This document shows positions 53,296-62,280 of a stretch of 64,000 bases of DNA, piece by piece. Source of the DNA: Planctomycetota bacterium. GTDB lineage: Bacteria; Planctomycetota; Planctomycetia; Planctomycetales; Planctomycetaceae. The stretch covers positions 79,573-143,572 of the forward strand of contig JAHZKX010000049.1 in assembly GCA_022600195.1 (NCBI GenBank), given 5' to 3'. The notes below the pieces were generated by a model. It was not told the origin of the DNA and did no database searches. It saw only the letters and a program-made list of their open reading frames with translations. Positions within the stretch are counted from its first letter, which is position 1. The number at the start of each line of letters is the position of its first letter. Position numbers and translations under genes: made by a program.

Positions 53296-54317
53296 TATTC
53301 CTTCTGGTATTGGTCTAACGCAGCAAGTGTCAGTTTCATGTCTTCAGGTAATGGTGCCTGAAAACTGACTCGTTTTCCACTCTGCGGATGGTTGAATTCT
53401 AAACAAAAAGCATGAAGTGCCTGACGTTCGATCAGCAGGTCGGTCTCCCGCTGTTCCCCGTCTGCTTCCGCCTGGACACTCAGGTCCTTCATTTTCAAAA
53501 CGATGCGGCCACCATACACGCGGTCGGTGACAATCGGGTGGCCGAGGTGCTGCATATGCACGCGCAACTGGTGTGTCCGTCCGGTACGGGGTTTAAGCCT
53601 TACATAAGTGAACGCTTTATAGCGCTGAATGACTTCGTAATAAGTAAACGCGTCGCGGGCGTTGCCCCCTTCATTACAGACAATCATTTTTTCCCGCTGC
53701 CGTGGATGCGCACTCATAAAGGTTTCAATGTAATCCGTATCGAACTCCATGCGGCCCCAGACAATGGCCCGGTACTCTTTCTGGACTTCGCGTTTTTCAA
53801 ACTGGGCACTCAATTTCGCATGGACCTGATTATCCTTGGCGACTACCAAGAGACCCGTGGTATTCCGATCCAGTCGATGGACAATTCCAGGGCGAAACTG
53901 TCCTGCCACATCGCTTAATTTATCGAAGTGATGTTGCAGCGCACCGGCCAGGGTTCCCGCGTAATTTCCTTTTCCCGGATGAACGACCATATCCGTAGGT
54001 TTATTGATGACGGCAATCCAATCGTCTTCATAGATGATATCAAGGGGAATATCTTCGGGAGGCAACTGATTGTCGGGCAGCTCTGGCAATCGCACGGAAA
54101 CACGATCATTCACGCGCATCCGTCGGGCCGCTTTCACAGGCAAACCGTTGACGAGCACCGCTTCCTGTTTGATGGCTTTTTGAAACAGCACACGCGTGTA
54201 ATTGGGATACAGGCGACACAAATAGTGGTCAATACGCCAACCATGCGCGCGTGCTTCAACCGTAATTTCAATAGGCTCACTGGATAGTTCAGGAGGTGAC
54301 GAAAGTTCGTCAGACAT
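53295..54317 (-). CDS. rluD: RluA/RluD-family 23S rRNA pseudouridine synthase
   Basis: 340 residues. An S4 RNA-binding domain lies at about 20-85 (WRIDHYLCRLYPNYTRVLFQKAIKQEAVLVNGLPVKAARRMRVNDRV). The catalytic domain (about 95-320) has the signature GIVHRLDRNTTGLLVVAKDN with the catalytic aspartate in HRLDR, VQKEYRAIVWG, LKPRTGRTHQLRVHMQHLGHPIVTDRVYG and HAFCLEFNHPQSGKRVSF. RluD in E. coli modifies helix 69 of 23S rRNA; the S4 domain and length fit that subgroup, though RluC-type specificity cannot be excluded. It is the middle gene of a one-base-overlap series: YfgM-like, RluD, FAH. Confidence 0.93.
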   Translation of the reverse strand: MSDELSSPPELSSEPIEITVEARAHGWRIDHYLCRLYPNYTRVLFQKAIKQEAVLVNGLPVKAARRMRVNDRVSVRLPELPDNQLPPEDIPLDIIYEDDWIAVINKPTDMVVHPGKGNYAGTLAGALQHHFDKLSDVAGQFRPGIVHRLDRNTTGLLVVAKDNQVHAKLSAQFEKREVQKEYRAIVWGRMEFDTDYIETFMSAHPRQREKMIVCNEGGNARDAFTYYEVIQRYKAFTYVRLKPRTGRTHQLRVHMQHLGHPIVTDRVYGGRIVLKMKDLSVQAEADGEQRETDLLIERQALHAFCLEFNHPQSGKRVSFQAPLPEDMKLTLAALDQYQKE

Positions 54318-55291
54318 TATGGTTTCTTTTCAGGCGCTGGTTCCGACTTCGGTTTCTCTGCAGGAGCTTTCTTTGCAGGAGCTTCTGGTTTTTTGCCAGA
54401 CTTTGACTCTGGCTTTGCTGGACTTTCTTTTGCAGGTGCCGTCGGTTTTTTCGCGTCTGAAGGAGGCGATGGAGTCACAGGCTCAGGGAGACCCGGCAAA
54501 GTTGGAAGTGCTGGAAGAGCTGGCGGATCCGGAGTCCCGGGCAACCCCCCTGCTGGTAGTTCCGGAAGCACAGGTACCCCCCCAGAAGGTTTCGCACCGC
54601 CGGGAGCCCCTCCTGGCATGGGCAAATTAAATCCGGGTCGTTGTCGATCGCCAGGCTTGGGAGTCTGAGCGTGGAACCATTTGTAAAAATTCTTCGTTCC
54701 CTCTTGATCCAGAACCGCAACTTTTTCACCTTCAACCGGTTTCACACGTTGCTCGGCCAATTTGCGAAAGATTGAAGTGGGATATTCCTGAATCAGTTTT
54801 TTATAGAGATCGATGGAATTTTTGAGGTCACCATCTGACGTCGATTCTTCCGTACGTGCCATCCCGAACAATGCTCTTTCACGAATTTCCGGCAGTGTCG
54901 TCGATGACTCGAGCAATTTTTGAAAGTTTTCTTTCGCATCTTTGAGATCACGATCACCGGCACTGCGATCGGAAAACGAATTGCGAATGCCAGACTGCAG
55001 TTGGCTTTCGGCGGCATGAATCAGAGCCCAGTCGGCAACTTGCGTCCCCGGAAATTCGTCAACCACATTTTCAAAATCTTCTGTGGAGTTGCTGGCTGCC
55101 AATCGTGTCCAGCCCTCTGCATCACGTTTCTCCTGGTTGGAAGACCAGGTAAGATAGCCAATGACCACCACAAACAGGATCCCTGCAGCCACCAGGGTTT
55201 TTATGCCGTATTTTTCCAGGAAAGGTTCTGCATGCACGAGCAATTTGCTCAGGTCATTGGTTTGCAGTTCGTGTCTATGTTCGCTCTTCAT
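54317..55291 (-). CDS. YfgM-like membrane TPR protein with Pro/Lys-rich tail
   Basis: 324 residues. A short cytoplasmic start (about 1-30), one membrane helix (about 33-52, TLVAAGILFVVVIGYLTWSS), and a TPR-like region (about 60-200) with WTRLAASNSTEDFENVVDEFPGTQVADWALIHAAESQLQSG, then DAKENFQKLLESSTTLPEIRERALFGMARTEES. That matches the YfgM/TPR_21 plan, a SecYEG-associated periplasmic chaperone in E. coli. The last 110 residues are a low-complexity tail with PGG, PALPALPTLPGLP and PAK/PEK repeats. The gene's stop overlaps the rluD start by one base, so the three minus-strand genes form an operon. Function as a secretion helper is inference. Confidence 0.75.
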   Translation of the reverse strand: MKSEHRHELQTNDLSKLLVHAEPFLEKYGIKTLVAAGILFVVVIGYLTWSSNQEKRDAEGWTRLAASNSTEDFENVVDEFPGTQVADWALIHAAESQLQSGIRNSFSDRSAGDRDLKDAKENFQKLLESSTTLPEIRERALFGMARTEESTSDGDLKNSIDLYKKLIQEYPTSIFRKLAEQRVKPVEGEKVAVLDQEGTKNFYKWFHAQTPKPGDRQRPGFNLPMPGGAPGGAKPSGGVPVLPELPAGGLPGTPDPPALPALPTLPGLPEPVTPSPPSDAKKPTAPAKESPAKPESKSGKKPEAPAKKAPAEKPKSEPAPEKKP

Positions 55292-55612
55292 GAGAGTCTC
55301 TCGCAGTAAGTGATAAATTGTCCGAAACTCATTCTCTCACAACGAGATAAATAAGTCCATCGCGCGAGTATATTGCCCCTGAAATTACGCGTCAAGCTGA
55401 TCCCGCGGCTGGATCTCGATTCGGTGTAAAGAAATACAGTTTTTTGAATTCGGGAGACTAAATTCGGGCCCATTCCGCGTAAAAATGTACGGACCAGACA
55501 TTCCCTGACTCAAGGGGAGTGCTCCGGCGAGAGTCTACCAGGTGAACAGGAACATTTCGGATCTAGCTGCAACCAAGCTCCTGTGCCGCCATGGACAATG
55601 GGTTTACTCAAT
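55292..55612. other. Intergenic region
   Basis: 321 bases between a membrane-protein gene (stop 55613) and the YfgM-like gene (start 55291), both on the minus strand. It should hold the promoter of the YfgM-rluD-FAH operon. I see no clear -10/-35 pair, hairpin or reading frame. Confidence 0.45.
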
Positions 55613-56278
55613 TCACGGGGACAAATGTTTTTTGAGCCGAAAGAGAAAACAGGGATACAAGAAATCTCCCACCAGCATTACCGAGTAAATATGTATCAAA
55701 GTGAAATTTATCGATCCAATATCTTCCACCAGTTCCATGCACCAGGATCCCAACAGAAACAGAACGGCCGTTATTAACAAGCCGTACACTTTCACCAGCT
55801 GATCTGGGCGATTGATATACAACATTAGTTTTCTCAAAAACAGAGCAAACAGAATCAAACCAATATACCCTGCCAGCTTCAGGCAGAGTGCCATCGGCAG
55901 ACTCAGAAATGCAAAGCCACCAGAAATGGCTACCAAAAAAATAATTTTGGCGACCGAGCCGACTGCCGACCCGATCAGTAAACCACGGGAATTGACTTCT
56001 TTCGAAACCGAAAGACATAAGATCGAGCCCGTGAAGAGCATCAGATTCCCTGTCACCCCCATGACAGGCAGAGCCTTGATGACCAGACCCAGCATTTTTG
56101 TGCTGAATTCAAAGTACAGTACCCCAAACGCCGCGATGCATACGAGACCGGTACCATAAAAAAACAGATTAAGTCCCAACCGAGTCTGTTTGAGTGATTT
56201 TGATGTTCCCCGAATCCACTGCTCACCCGAAGTTTGATCTGGATTCAAAGCTGTCACTGTCATCGTTTCCTGTTTCAT
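55613..56278 (-). CDS. Multi-pass membrane protein of unknown function
   Basis: 221 residues, not recognised. After a polar N-terminus of about 35 residues come six hydrophobic stretches: about 36-56 (GLNLFFYGTGLVCIAAFGVLYF), 62-90, 100-118 (SAVGSVAKIIFLVAISGGFAF), 125-150 (LKLAGYIGLILFALFLRKLML), 160-180 (YGLLITAVLFLLGSW) and 190-212. Small loops with charged residues (SVSKEVNSRG; YINRPDQLVK) separate them. Similar six-helix proteins of unknown role are common in planctomycetes. Another frame of the same strand (55608-56018) is a shadow. No operon partner is clear; the DUF1559 fragment lies upstream. Confidence 0.7.
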   Translation of the reverse strand: MKQETMTVTALNPDQTSGEQWIRGTSKSLKQTRLGLNLFFYGTGLVCIAAFGVLYFEFSTKMLGLVIKALPVMGVTGNLMLFTGSILCLSVSKEVNSRGLLIGSAVGSVAKIIFLVAISGGFAFLSLPMALCLKLAGYIGLILFALFLRKLMLYINRPDQLVKVYGLLITAVLFLLGSWCMELVEDIGSINFTLIHIYSVMLVGDFLYPCFLFRLKKHLSP

Positions 56279-56369
56279 TTAGATCACCATTACCGAAACG
56301 CAAGATACTTGTGCCCCAGACCGTATCAACAGAGGGCAAACTATCAGACTTGTCAGCAGAATGAAACCA

Positions 56370-56446
56370 TCAATATTTCAGCAAACGCTTTTGCAGCGAT
56401 TGCAGCGTTTTCACATTGGATAGGAATTGTTCGGGCGATGTTTCTT
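56370..56446 (-). pseudogene. Remnant of the lost C-terminus of the adjacent DUF1559 gene
   Basis: Just after the stop of the 253-residue DUF1559 gene, in the -1 frame, the minus strand reads [20 protein letters not shown] followed by RLLKY and a stop at 56370-56372. The intact paralogue at 57308-58381 ends QETTPAQFQANVKTLQQMQK followed by RLPKKDSTR. The match is unmistakable and almost gap-free. About 90 codons that precede this end in the paralogue are missing here. The short copy has therefore lost an internal segment and its reading frame. Confidence 0.85.
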
Positions 56447-57208
56447 TTAAAAACCGCCAGTCACAAACTCCTTTTTCGGTACCACTGTCAGCTCCTTCGT
56501 GGCATGCGGTTGCATGGCGGCGAGCATTTCGAGAATTTTGAGAGAAGTCTCATCAGAAAAAAACAGGACTGAGCCATCCGCAAACAGTAGATGACCACCG
56601 CTCCACTTTGGATAGCCGTAACTAGTGGGTCCGTCACAGAGTTTTGATCCCAGTGGTCGCCAGTTAAACGGATAACCCCACGGTTGAAAGTTACCAGCGA
56701 CTTCTCCCACAGCCCAAGTATGTGCAGTGCCGTTTTCCATCTGCTCAAAGGTGACACTACTATTGCGATGCAACAGATTAGGGTTTCCTAGATAATGAGT
56801 CAGAGCAAAGCCGGTACTGGTATAATTCGCATCAACTCCCGGAATCATCCACCAAGGACGCGCCTGCTCAAAGTGTTCCTGGTTTTTCGGATGATCCCAC
56901 GGTACATGAAAGTCGACCATGTTAAAAGTAGGGCTGGCTTCACAAAAGGGAAGTAGCATGATCAACCAGCCGTGCATGGCGAGATCGTCCTCGCGGATGA
57001 CGCCCCCTGGCGGTAGGCACTTATGCGTATCCTGATAATTGTGGAACGCCAGTCCGAGCTGCTTCAGATTATTTTTGGATGTCGCCCTGCGAGCGGCTTC
57101 TCTCGCTTGTTGAATGGCCGGCAAAATTAGTGCAACCAGCAGGAGAATGATGCCTACAACGATGCACAGCCCTACCTTGGTCATACCCGCCCGACGTTGA
57201 TTCGGCAT
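56447..57208 (-). CDS. DUF1559 prepilin-like protein, truncated paralogue
   Basis: 253 residues, a duplicate of the neighbouring gene at 57308-58381. The N-terminus is prepilin-like but altered: RRAG then [24 protein letters not shown], where the usual F at +1 is M and the glutamate at +5 is G. The DUF1559 body is well kept ([77 protein letters not shown]). It stops after EFVTGGF, where the paralogue continues for about 110 residues. The lost ending survives downstream in another frame. GGAAGG lies upstream of the ATG, so it may still be translated. It is probably on its way to being a pseudogene. Confidence 0.82.
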   Translation of the reverse strand: MPNQRRAGMTKVGLCIVVGIILLLVALILPAIQQAREAARRATSKNNLKQLGLAFHNYQDTHKCLPPGGVIREDDLAMHGWLIMLLPFCEASPTFNMVDFHVPWDHPKNQEHFEQARPWWMIPGVDANYTSTGFALTHYLGNPNLLHRNSSVTFEQMENGTAHTWAVGEVAGNFQPWGYPFNWRPLGSKLCDGPTSYGYPKWSGGHLLFADGSVLFFSDETSLKILEMLAAMQPHATKELTVVPKKEFVTGGF

Positions 57209-57307
57209 GCTGCAATTCCCTTCCGCTCAGTCACTTCAGGACGTTGATGATGGCACACTTCAAGCTAATACCATCATACTCTTTGCAAAATGGCTGAAAC
57301 AACACTT

Positions 57308-58381
57308 TTATCTGGTGGAGTCTTTTTTCGGCAAACGTTTCTGCATCTGCTGCAGCGTTTTTACATTCGCCTGGAACTGCGCGGGGGTTGTTTCTTGGGA
57401 CATAGAAGTTTCCCCTAATGCCTGGGCAACGTCTGTGGTGGAATTGATGCGAAAGAGGCCGTGAGGTGCAGGGCCGCCTTTCCTTCGTGGGGGTTCTGTC
57501 TCTTTCTTAACGACATACACTTGAATGACCAAAGGATTTCCCCCTATTTTTTTCATAACGTTAGCAAAATAGGTATTGGGTCCCTCAGGATCTGAATACA
57601 AGGCGACGCGTTTCCACTGATAATTTCCTGTTTGGAAAATGGTCGCTGGCTTAATCGTTTGAACTTGAGTGGCAACAGGAGGTGATGAGGCGAGGCTTTT
57701 AAGAATTTCGGGAGAGGTTTCATCCGAAAAAAAAGAAACACTTCCATCCGCGAGCAGGAGATGACCGCCATGCCAGGCAGGGCGACCATAACTAGCAGGG
57801 CCATTACATAGTTTGGTTCCCAGAGGCCGCCAGTTAAAGGGATAACCCCAAGGCTGAAAATTGCCTTCGACTTCACCCAACATCCAGTTATGTGCAGCCC
57901 CATTTTTCATTTGTCTCAACTTAACACTACTGTTGCGATAAAAAATATTTGGATTCCCCTGATTATGAGTGAGACCAAATCCACTACTTGTAAAATGCGC
58001 GTCGACACCTGGGATCAGGTAAGACGGAATCGAAGAATTCAGTACATAGCCGTTATAGGGATTGTCCCAAGATTTGTCTAAATCAATCCAGCTATAATAG
58101 GGACTGCCATCGAGAAAGGGCAGAATCATAGTTAACCACCCCTGCATCGCGGTATCGTCTTCTCGAATGACGCCCCCTGGCGGAAAACAGCGGTGCGTCT
58201 CATGATAATTATGGAGTGCCAGTCCAATCTGTTTCAGATGATTTTTGGTAGTCGACCTGCGCTCGGCTTCTCTGGCTTGTTGAATGTATGGCAGCAGCAA
58301 GCCAATCAATAGGAGAATGATGACTGCAACGATACACAGTTCTACCTTGGTCATACCTGCCCGACGTTGCTTTGTTGTCAT
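57308..58381 (-). CDS. DUF1559 prepilin-like protein (intact tandem paralogue)
   Basis: 357 residues from the ATG at 58381, which has GGAGG nine bases upstream; a GTG at 58399 would place that site inside the gene. The N-terminus reads RRAG then MTKVELCIVAVIILLLIGLLLPYI, a prepilin-type helix with the +5 glutamate but with M instead of F after the cleavage glycine. The DUF1559 core follows ([70 protein letters not shown]). After that comes an extra C-terminal region of about 110 residues (YQWKRVALYSDPEGPNTYFANVMKKIGGNPLVIQVYVVKK) not found in ordinary DUF1559 proteins. It is exported and probably anchored; role unknown. Confidence 0.88.
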   Translation of the reverse strand: MTTKQRRAGMTKVELCIVAVIILLLIGLLLPYIQQAREAERRSTTKNHLKQIGLALHNYHETHRCFPPGGVIREDDTAMQGWLTMILPFLDGSPYYSWIDLDKSWDNPYNGYVLNSSIPSYLIPGVDAHFTSSGFGLTHNQGNPNIFYRNSSVKLRQMKNGAAHNWMLGEVEGNFQPWGYPFNWRPLGTKLCNGPASYGRPAWHGGHLLLADGSVSFFSDETSPEILKSLASSPPVATQVQTIKPATIFQTGNYQWKRVALYSDPEGPNTYFANVMKKIGGNPLVIQVYVVKKETEPPRRKGGPAPHGLFRINSTTDVAQALGETSMSQETTPAQFQANVKTLQQMQKRLPKKDSTR

Positions 58382-58435
58382 GATAGGAATCCTCCCCACT
58401 AACGCATGCTCGAAACCATGTTTCGAAAATACGAC

Positions 58436-59047
58436 TCAGGCGTATTTCCAGTGTCCTTCCCATTTGTCGGTCCAGCGAAATTGTGCGGCGAGATGGCCGT
58501 TGCGTCTTAGTTGTAACCAGTCGAGATGTTCGATGCGGCATACAATCACCGCAAAGTTTTCGTATCCCAATTGTGCTTCTTCATCATTGGGGAGTCGATC
58601 AAAGAGATAATCGGGCAGATTGGGAAGCGCGCTCTCTGCTTTGGTGCCGGGCGGGGAAACGGTGATATAACCCCGGCGGTGTTCGGAACTGCTGTTGTTC
58701 CAGTGTTGCGCTGCAAGTTCATCATTCGTATGAACGGTTGCGGTGCCCCTCAAGCGGATTTGCACGCGGGTGATCGGATCGTAGGTCACCCATTCGACAT
58801 CGGGAGTGGCATTGATTTCGCTGACTTTTTCGGAGCGTTGATCGGTATAACAGATGAGTTCGCGCGCTTCCGGCTCTACGACTCGCAGGACAACGGTGCG
58901 GACGCGTGGCCGATTCTCTGCTATGGTCGCCAGATTCCCCAGCCGCCAGGGATGTGTCTCTGTCTCAGCGGCGGACTTCAGTTGCTGCCAGGTCTCATCC
59001 AGGATCGTACTGACATTTGTGGGATTGAATTCAAATTGTCTGGTCAT
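58436..59047 (-). CDS. Pyridoxamine 5'-phosphate oxidase-related flavin-binding protein
   Basis: 203 residues, cytoplasmic. The FMN-binding split barrel is seen from HPWRLGNLATIAENRPRVRTVVLRVVEPEARELICYTDQRSEKVSEI to VEWVTYDPITRVQIRLRGTATVH, with the usual RTVVLR and SEKVSEI phosphate-binding segments, and the family ending QLGYENFAVIVCRIEHLDWLQLRRNGHLAAQFRW. This matches the pyridoxamine-oxidase-like group of about 200 residues found widely in bacteria; true PdxH activity is not shown and these members often have no known substrate. It lies between the DUF1559 pair and the LplT-like gene on the same strand, with 95 bases to the latter. Confidence 0.9.
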   Translation of the reverse strand: MTRQFEFNPTNVSTILDETWQQLKSAAETETHPWRLGNLATIAENRPRVRTVVLRVVEPEARELICYTDQRSEKVSEINATPDVEWVTYDPITRVQIRLRGTATVHTNDELAAQHWNNSSSEHRRGYITVSPPGTKAESALPNLPDYLFDRLPNDEEAQLGYENFAVIVCRIEHLDWLQLRRNGHLAAQFRWTDKWEGHWKYA

Positions 59048-59128
59048 GACTGCCCTGTTCTGAAGTTTGATTCAACGGGATTAATGGTTCTACATTCATT
59101 CTGCTCGATCTGAGAGGTGGGTCAAGCA

Positions 59129-59144
59129 AAAGTTCGAAAACTTT
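59129..59144 (-). terminator. Small TTCG-loop hairpin at the end of the MFS gene
   Basis: On the minus strand AAAGTT-TTCG-AACTTT forms a six-pair stem with a TTCG loop; it begins within the stop codon region of the MFS gene (stop 59143-59145) and is followed by TTGCTT-type sequence. UUCG loops are unusually stable, but the stem is short and AT-rich and there is no long T run. Confidence 0.35.
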
Positions 59145-60489
59145 AGGGACACTCATGTGCTAATACTTCATCTTTTGGATGATAGAACAGCGCGACGGGT
59201 AAAAGAACCAGCGCCAGTCCGAGAAAGACATGACTCATCGGCCAATCCAATTTGGTGCAGAGTGTTGTGAATATTTGAAAGCTGAGCGCTGAGATCACGA
59301 TACCAATCCAGTTAATTAAGTTCATCGCACCGATCATTCGCCCTTTTTGTGATTTAGGAGGTCTGGTCTGCAATTCGACCTGGAGCGGCACCACAAACAA
59401 TCCTGCGAAAAACCCCACGAGTGTCAGGACAGTACGGGCCATCCATTCGGTGGCACCACGAGGAATAAACGATTCCCATAAAGAGGCGTCGGTCTGTTTG
59501 AGACTTTCCAGACCCTCCGTGGGCCCCCACCAACCAATGCCCGACATCAGGACCAGACAAACTACAATCCCCCAGGCACCGATGGTGACCAGCTTGAAAT
59601 TCACGCGTTTGTGAGAAGCGCGACCGGCAATAATGCAACCCAGTGAAATCCCAACGCCCATACAGGCTGCCATCAGACTGGTACGGCTTTCACTTAAATG
59701 GAGTTGTCCGATACCAAAGATATTGACCAGTGGTTGGATAATTCCCCCCACAAACCAGAAGACAGAGGAAATCAACAAGACCGATAACAGCCTCCGATCT
59801 TTTAACAGTAATGTTCGCGTTTCAGTGTTAATGCCGAGCGTCGACCAGCGAAATGGAAGCCCGGGATGTGCGACAGCCGTCCTTCGAACCCAGAAGGAAG
59901 CGATGGTTCCAATGATCGCGATTCCAATACAGAAATAGCTGGTTTTCCAGAGCTGGTCCGGAAAGGCCTGTTTGATGAATCCTGCGGACGCCATTCCAAA
60001 AATAATCGCGACAAATGTCGTCATCTGAATTATACCATTGGCTTGCGGTAAATCATCATCGCGGAGCATTTCGGGCAGAATGCCATATTTCGCAGGTCCG
60101 AAGATGGCACTTTGAGTACTGAGCAACCCCAGCACAACGAGCAGGGGAATTAACGAACCGGTAAAAAACGCAGCCATCGCTAAGAGGGCAATCACAATTT
60201 CCGCAATTTTGCAGGCGATGACAATCGTGCGTTTGGTGTTGCGGTCAGCAAACCAGCCCCCCAGACCGGAAAAGAAAACGAAGGGCAGCGCAAACACAGC
60301 CAGTGCGATTGACTGTTTGTCGCTGGTTTGTGTCTGTAACGCCTGTTGCGCGCAAAACAGTAACACAAGTTGTTTATAAAGATTATCATTGAAGGCTCCC
60401 CAGAATTGAGTGACTGTCATGCCCCAGAAGGAGGAATCATGATACAGGCGAGGCAGTTTTTCAGAGGGCGTCAATTCCTTTTCCGTCAC
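59143..60489 (-). CDS. MFS transporter, LplT-like
   Basis: 448 residues with about twelve hydrophobic segments. FWGMTVTQFWGAFNDNLYKQ near residue 21, FGGxFSDR-type FSGLGGWFADRNTKRTIVIACKIAEI, and ALFGPAKYGILPE-type SAIFGPAKYGILPEMLRDDDLPQANGIIQMTTFVAIIFGMASAG are the signatures of the LplT lysophospholipid flippase branch of the major facilitator superfamily. In proteobacteria LplT is paired or fused with the acyltransferase Aas; no such gene is adjacent here. The start is GTG at 60489, the only usable start before the first conserved helix. It stands upstream of the oxidase-like gene on the same strand. Specific substrate is inferred. Confidence 0.86.
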   Translation of the reverse strand: MTEKELTPSEKLPRLYHDSSFWGMTVTQFWGAFNDNLYKQLVLLFCAQQALQTQTSDKQSIALAVFALPFVFFSGLGGWFADRNTKRTIVIACKIAEIVIALLAMAAFFTGSLIPLLVVLGLLSTQSAIFGPAKYGILPEMLRDDDLPQANGIIQMTTFVAIIFGMASAGFIKQAFPDQLWKTSYFCIGIAIIGTIASFWVRRTAVAHPGLPFRWSTLGINTETRTLLLKDRRLLSVLLISSVFWFVGGIIQPLVNIFGIGQLHLSESRTSLMAACMGVGISLGCIIAGRASHKRVNFKLVTIGAWGIVVCLVLMSGIGWWGPTEGLESLKQTDASLWESFIPRGATEWMARTVLTLVGFFAGLFVVPLQVELQTRPPKSQKGRMIGAMNLINWIGIVISALSFQIFTTLCTKLDWPMSHVFLGLALVLLPVALFYHPKDEVLAHECP

Positions 60490-60711
60490 TGCTTACAATC
60501 CTTGTAGAGGGGGCGTGGTGTGTCGTGATTCGGACCGAAACAAGGGAAAAGACAATCACCATTTGTACCGTTCAATCACAGGCCGCTAAACCATAGTGAC
60601 TGGATGAATTTCTGACAATGTTGATTCACTCAATCCCCTGAAGATGAGTCGATTTTCGAACAGAAACCGGACCCGATTCGGAGCTGGTCAAACAGTTTCC
60701 GCCTCCACCCC

Positions 60712-62280
60712 TTATTCAACGGGCTCTGACTCTGCCTTGACTGGCGACTGTGACAATTGTGCGTTCTTGATGCGAACGACCTTCAATTCTTTTGTGCTCG
60801 GCTTGCGGGCTAACTGGATAATGAAACTCTGATTGGTTGCTTCCCCATAAATCCACAATTCGTTGATTTCGCCGCCGGACATGCAACGACCAATCTGAGT
60901 CGGTGCGCCCAATGATTTTTTCACCTGTGCACGGGTCATGCCTGCGATCACAGTTCCGTTTCGAATGGCTTTTCGAATGGGATCGTCGCGGTATGCTTTG
61001 ACTTCACGCGGAGTGAGCCATTTGTTGTTTTGCAGCATGAAACCCAAACGGGCCAGCAAAGTCATTGCTTCGGTCGATTTGGGATTGAGATTCCAGGCTT
61101 CTAACAGGAGTTTTTCGGCGCTGGCTTTATCTTCCAAAATCTCGAGAAAATCGCGGGCCAATCCGACGCGGCCGTCTGCATCGTTGGCTTCCAGTTTTTT
61201 CTGGCGACCACTGAGCCAGTTCGTCAACGTTAGTTTTGCCTTTTTCTGATTGCCGCGCTGCTTATATTCCTGCGAAAGGTCCAGTATATATTGACGAGGC
61301 AATTCATTAATCCGATTAAAATCAAAATCCAGCTGCATGTTCTGATATCGATTTACCAGATCCGTTCGTTCCGGTATCTGTTTTGTAATGAGCGCTGCGA
61401 TTTCAAAACCATTGCTGCCTCCCGTGGCCAACTTTTTGAGAATCTCACCCAGGAGTAACTCAGAATAAAACCAGCGAACCAGACCTGGTCTTTTCAGCTT
61501 GTCGGCTTTTTGAAAGACCTCAATCTGATTTTTCAGATACTGCGTGCGTTCCTCGGGACTATCTTTCTTTTGAGGTGTTTTCGCGGTGGGAAAGTATTTC
61601 AGAAGCTGACTGCTCAGAGTGTCATATTTCGGGTTCTTCTGTTTCTGTAATTGTTGCCAGTCAAGAACCAGGGCTTCATGGTGGAGTGCCTCGTAGAAAA
61701 GTGGATCGAGTTGATATTGCTGCGCGCGGTCTGCCAGCTTCAACAGTAACTCTGGTTGTTTGACGAGCAGTTGGCGGTATTCCGCCTCGATTCCATTTTT
61801 GTAGGCGGCAAGTGCTTTTTGTGCCAGTTCTTTATCATCATAGAATGCGGCCCGTTTTTTGGCCCAGTCTGCAAGGGCATACCACTCTCGTGGTTTAGCA
61901 CGGTCTATTTTTGTTTCCTCTCTCACAAAATATTCCCTATCGCTTGGTTTTTTTTGCAGAGATTTGACCATAAAAATGATACGCCCATTTTCCAGGGATA
62001 ATTGTCCGGTAACTTCCACATTCTTAACCGTTGAATCTAATTTGGGAGTCTTTCCAGCAAAATGAAAAGGGATCGGACAGTTTCGGAAACGAACCGACTT
62101 GGAGTTGAACGTGGAAAGACGTCCTTCCAGAGTTTGCGTGACGCCGATTACTCTTTTCCATTGATCGCGCTGACTCATGAAGTACTCAATACTTCGATCA
62201 GCGCCAAACATTTCTGTCTGACACAATATCAGGCAGAATAACGGACACATAAAAAACCACTTAGGGATCTGTTTTTTCAT
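60712..62280 (-). CDS. Exported TPR-like protein with BamE/SmpA-like C-terminus
   Basis: 522 residues with a signal peptide (WFFMCPLFCLILCQTEMFGADRS, cut near residue 27). The middle, about 130-440, is helical and repeats in TPR style (WYALADWAKKRAAFYDDKELAQKALAAYKNGIEAEYRQLL; ASAEKLLLEAWNLNPKSTEAMTLLARLG). Near the C-terminus, IRNGTVIAGMTRAQVKKSLGAPTQIGRCMSGGEINELWIYGE follows the GMT.aqV...lG.P pattern of BamE/SmpA/OmlA outer-membrane assembly lipoproteins, though there is no lipobox. I do not recognise the whole protein. Its ATG overlaps the stop of the zinc-ribbon gene upstream (ATGA, 62277-62280), so the two are translated together and probably act together. Confidence 0.72.
   Translation of the reverse strand: MKKQIPKWFFMCPLFCLILCQTEMFGADRSIEYFMSQRDQWKRVIGVTQTLEGRLSTFNSKSVRFRNCPIPFHFAGKTPKLDSTVKNVEVTGQLSLENGRIIFMVKSLQKKPSDREYFVREETKIDRAKPREWYALADWAKKRAAFYDDKELAQKALAAYKNGIEAEYRQLLVKQPELLLKLADRAQQYQLDPLFYEALHHEALVLDWQQLQKQKNPKYDTLSSQLLKYFPTAKTPQKKDSPEERTQYLKNQIEVFQKADKLKRPGLVRWFYSELLLGEILKKLATGGSNGFEIAALITKQIPERTDLVNRYQNMQLDFDFNRINELPRQYILDLSQEYKQRGNQKKAKLTLTNWLSGRQKKLEANDADGRVGLARDFLEILEDKASAEKLLLEAWNLNPKSTEAMTLLARLGFMLQNNKWLTPREVKAYRDDPIRKAIRNGTVIAGMTRAQVKKSLGAPTQIGRCMSGGEINELWIYGEATNQSFIIQLARKPSTKELKVVRIKNAQLSQSPVKAESEPVE

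Noticed and set aside
56430..56460. A programmed frameshift as the main explanation of the DUF1559 remnant
   Set aside because: About 90 codons are missing as well as the frame, so deletion and decay is simpler; slippage is left only as a possibility.
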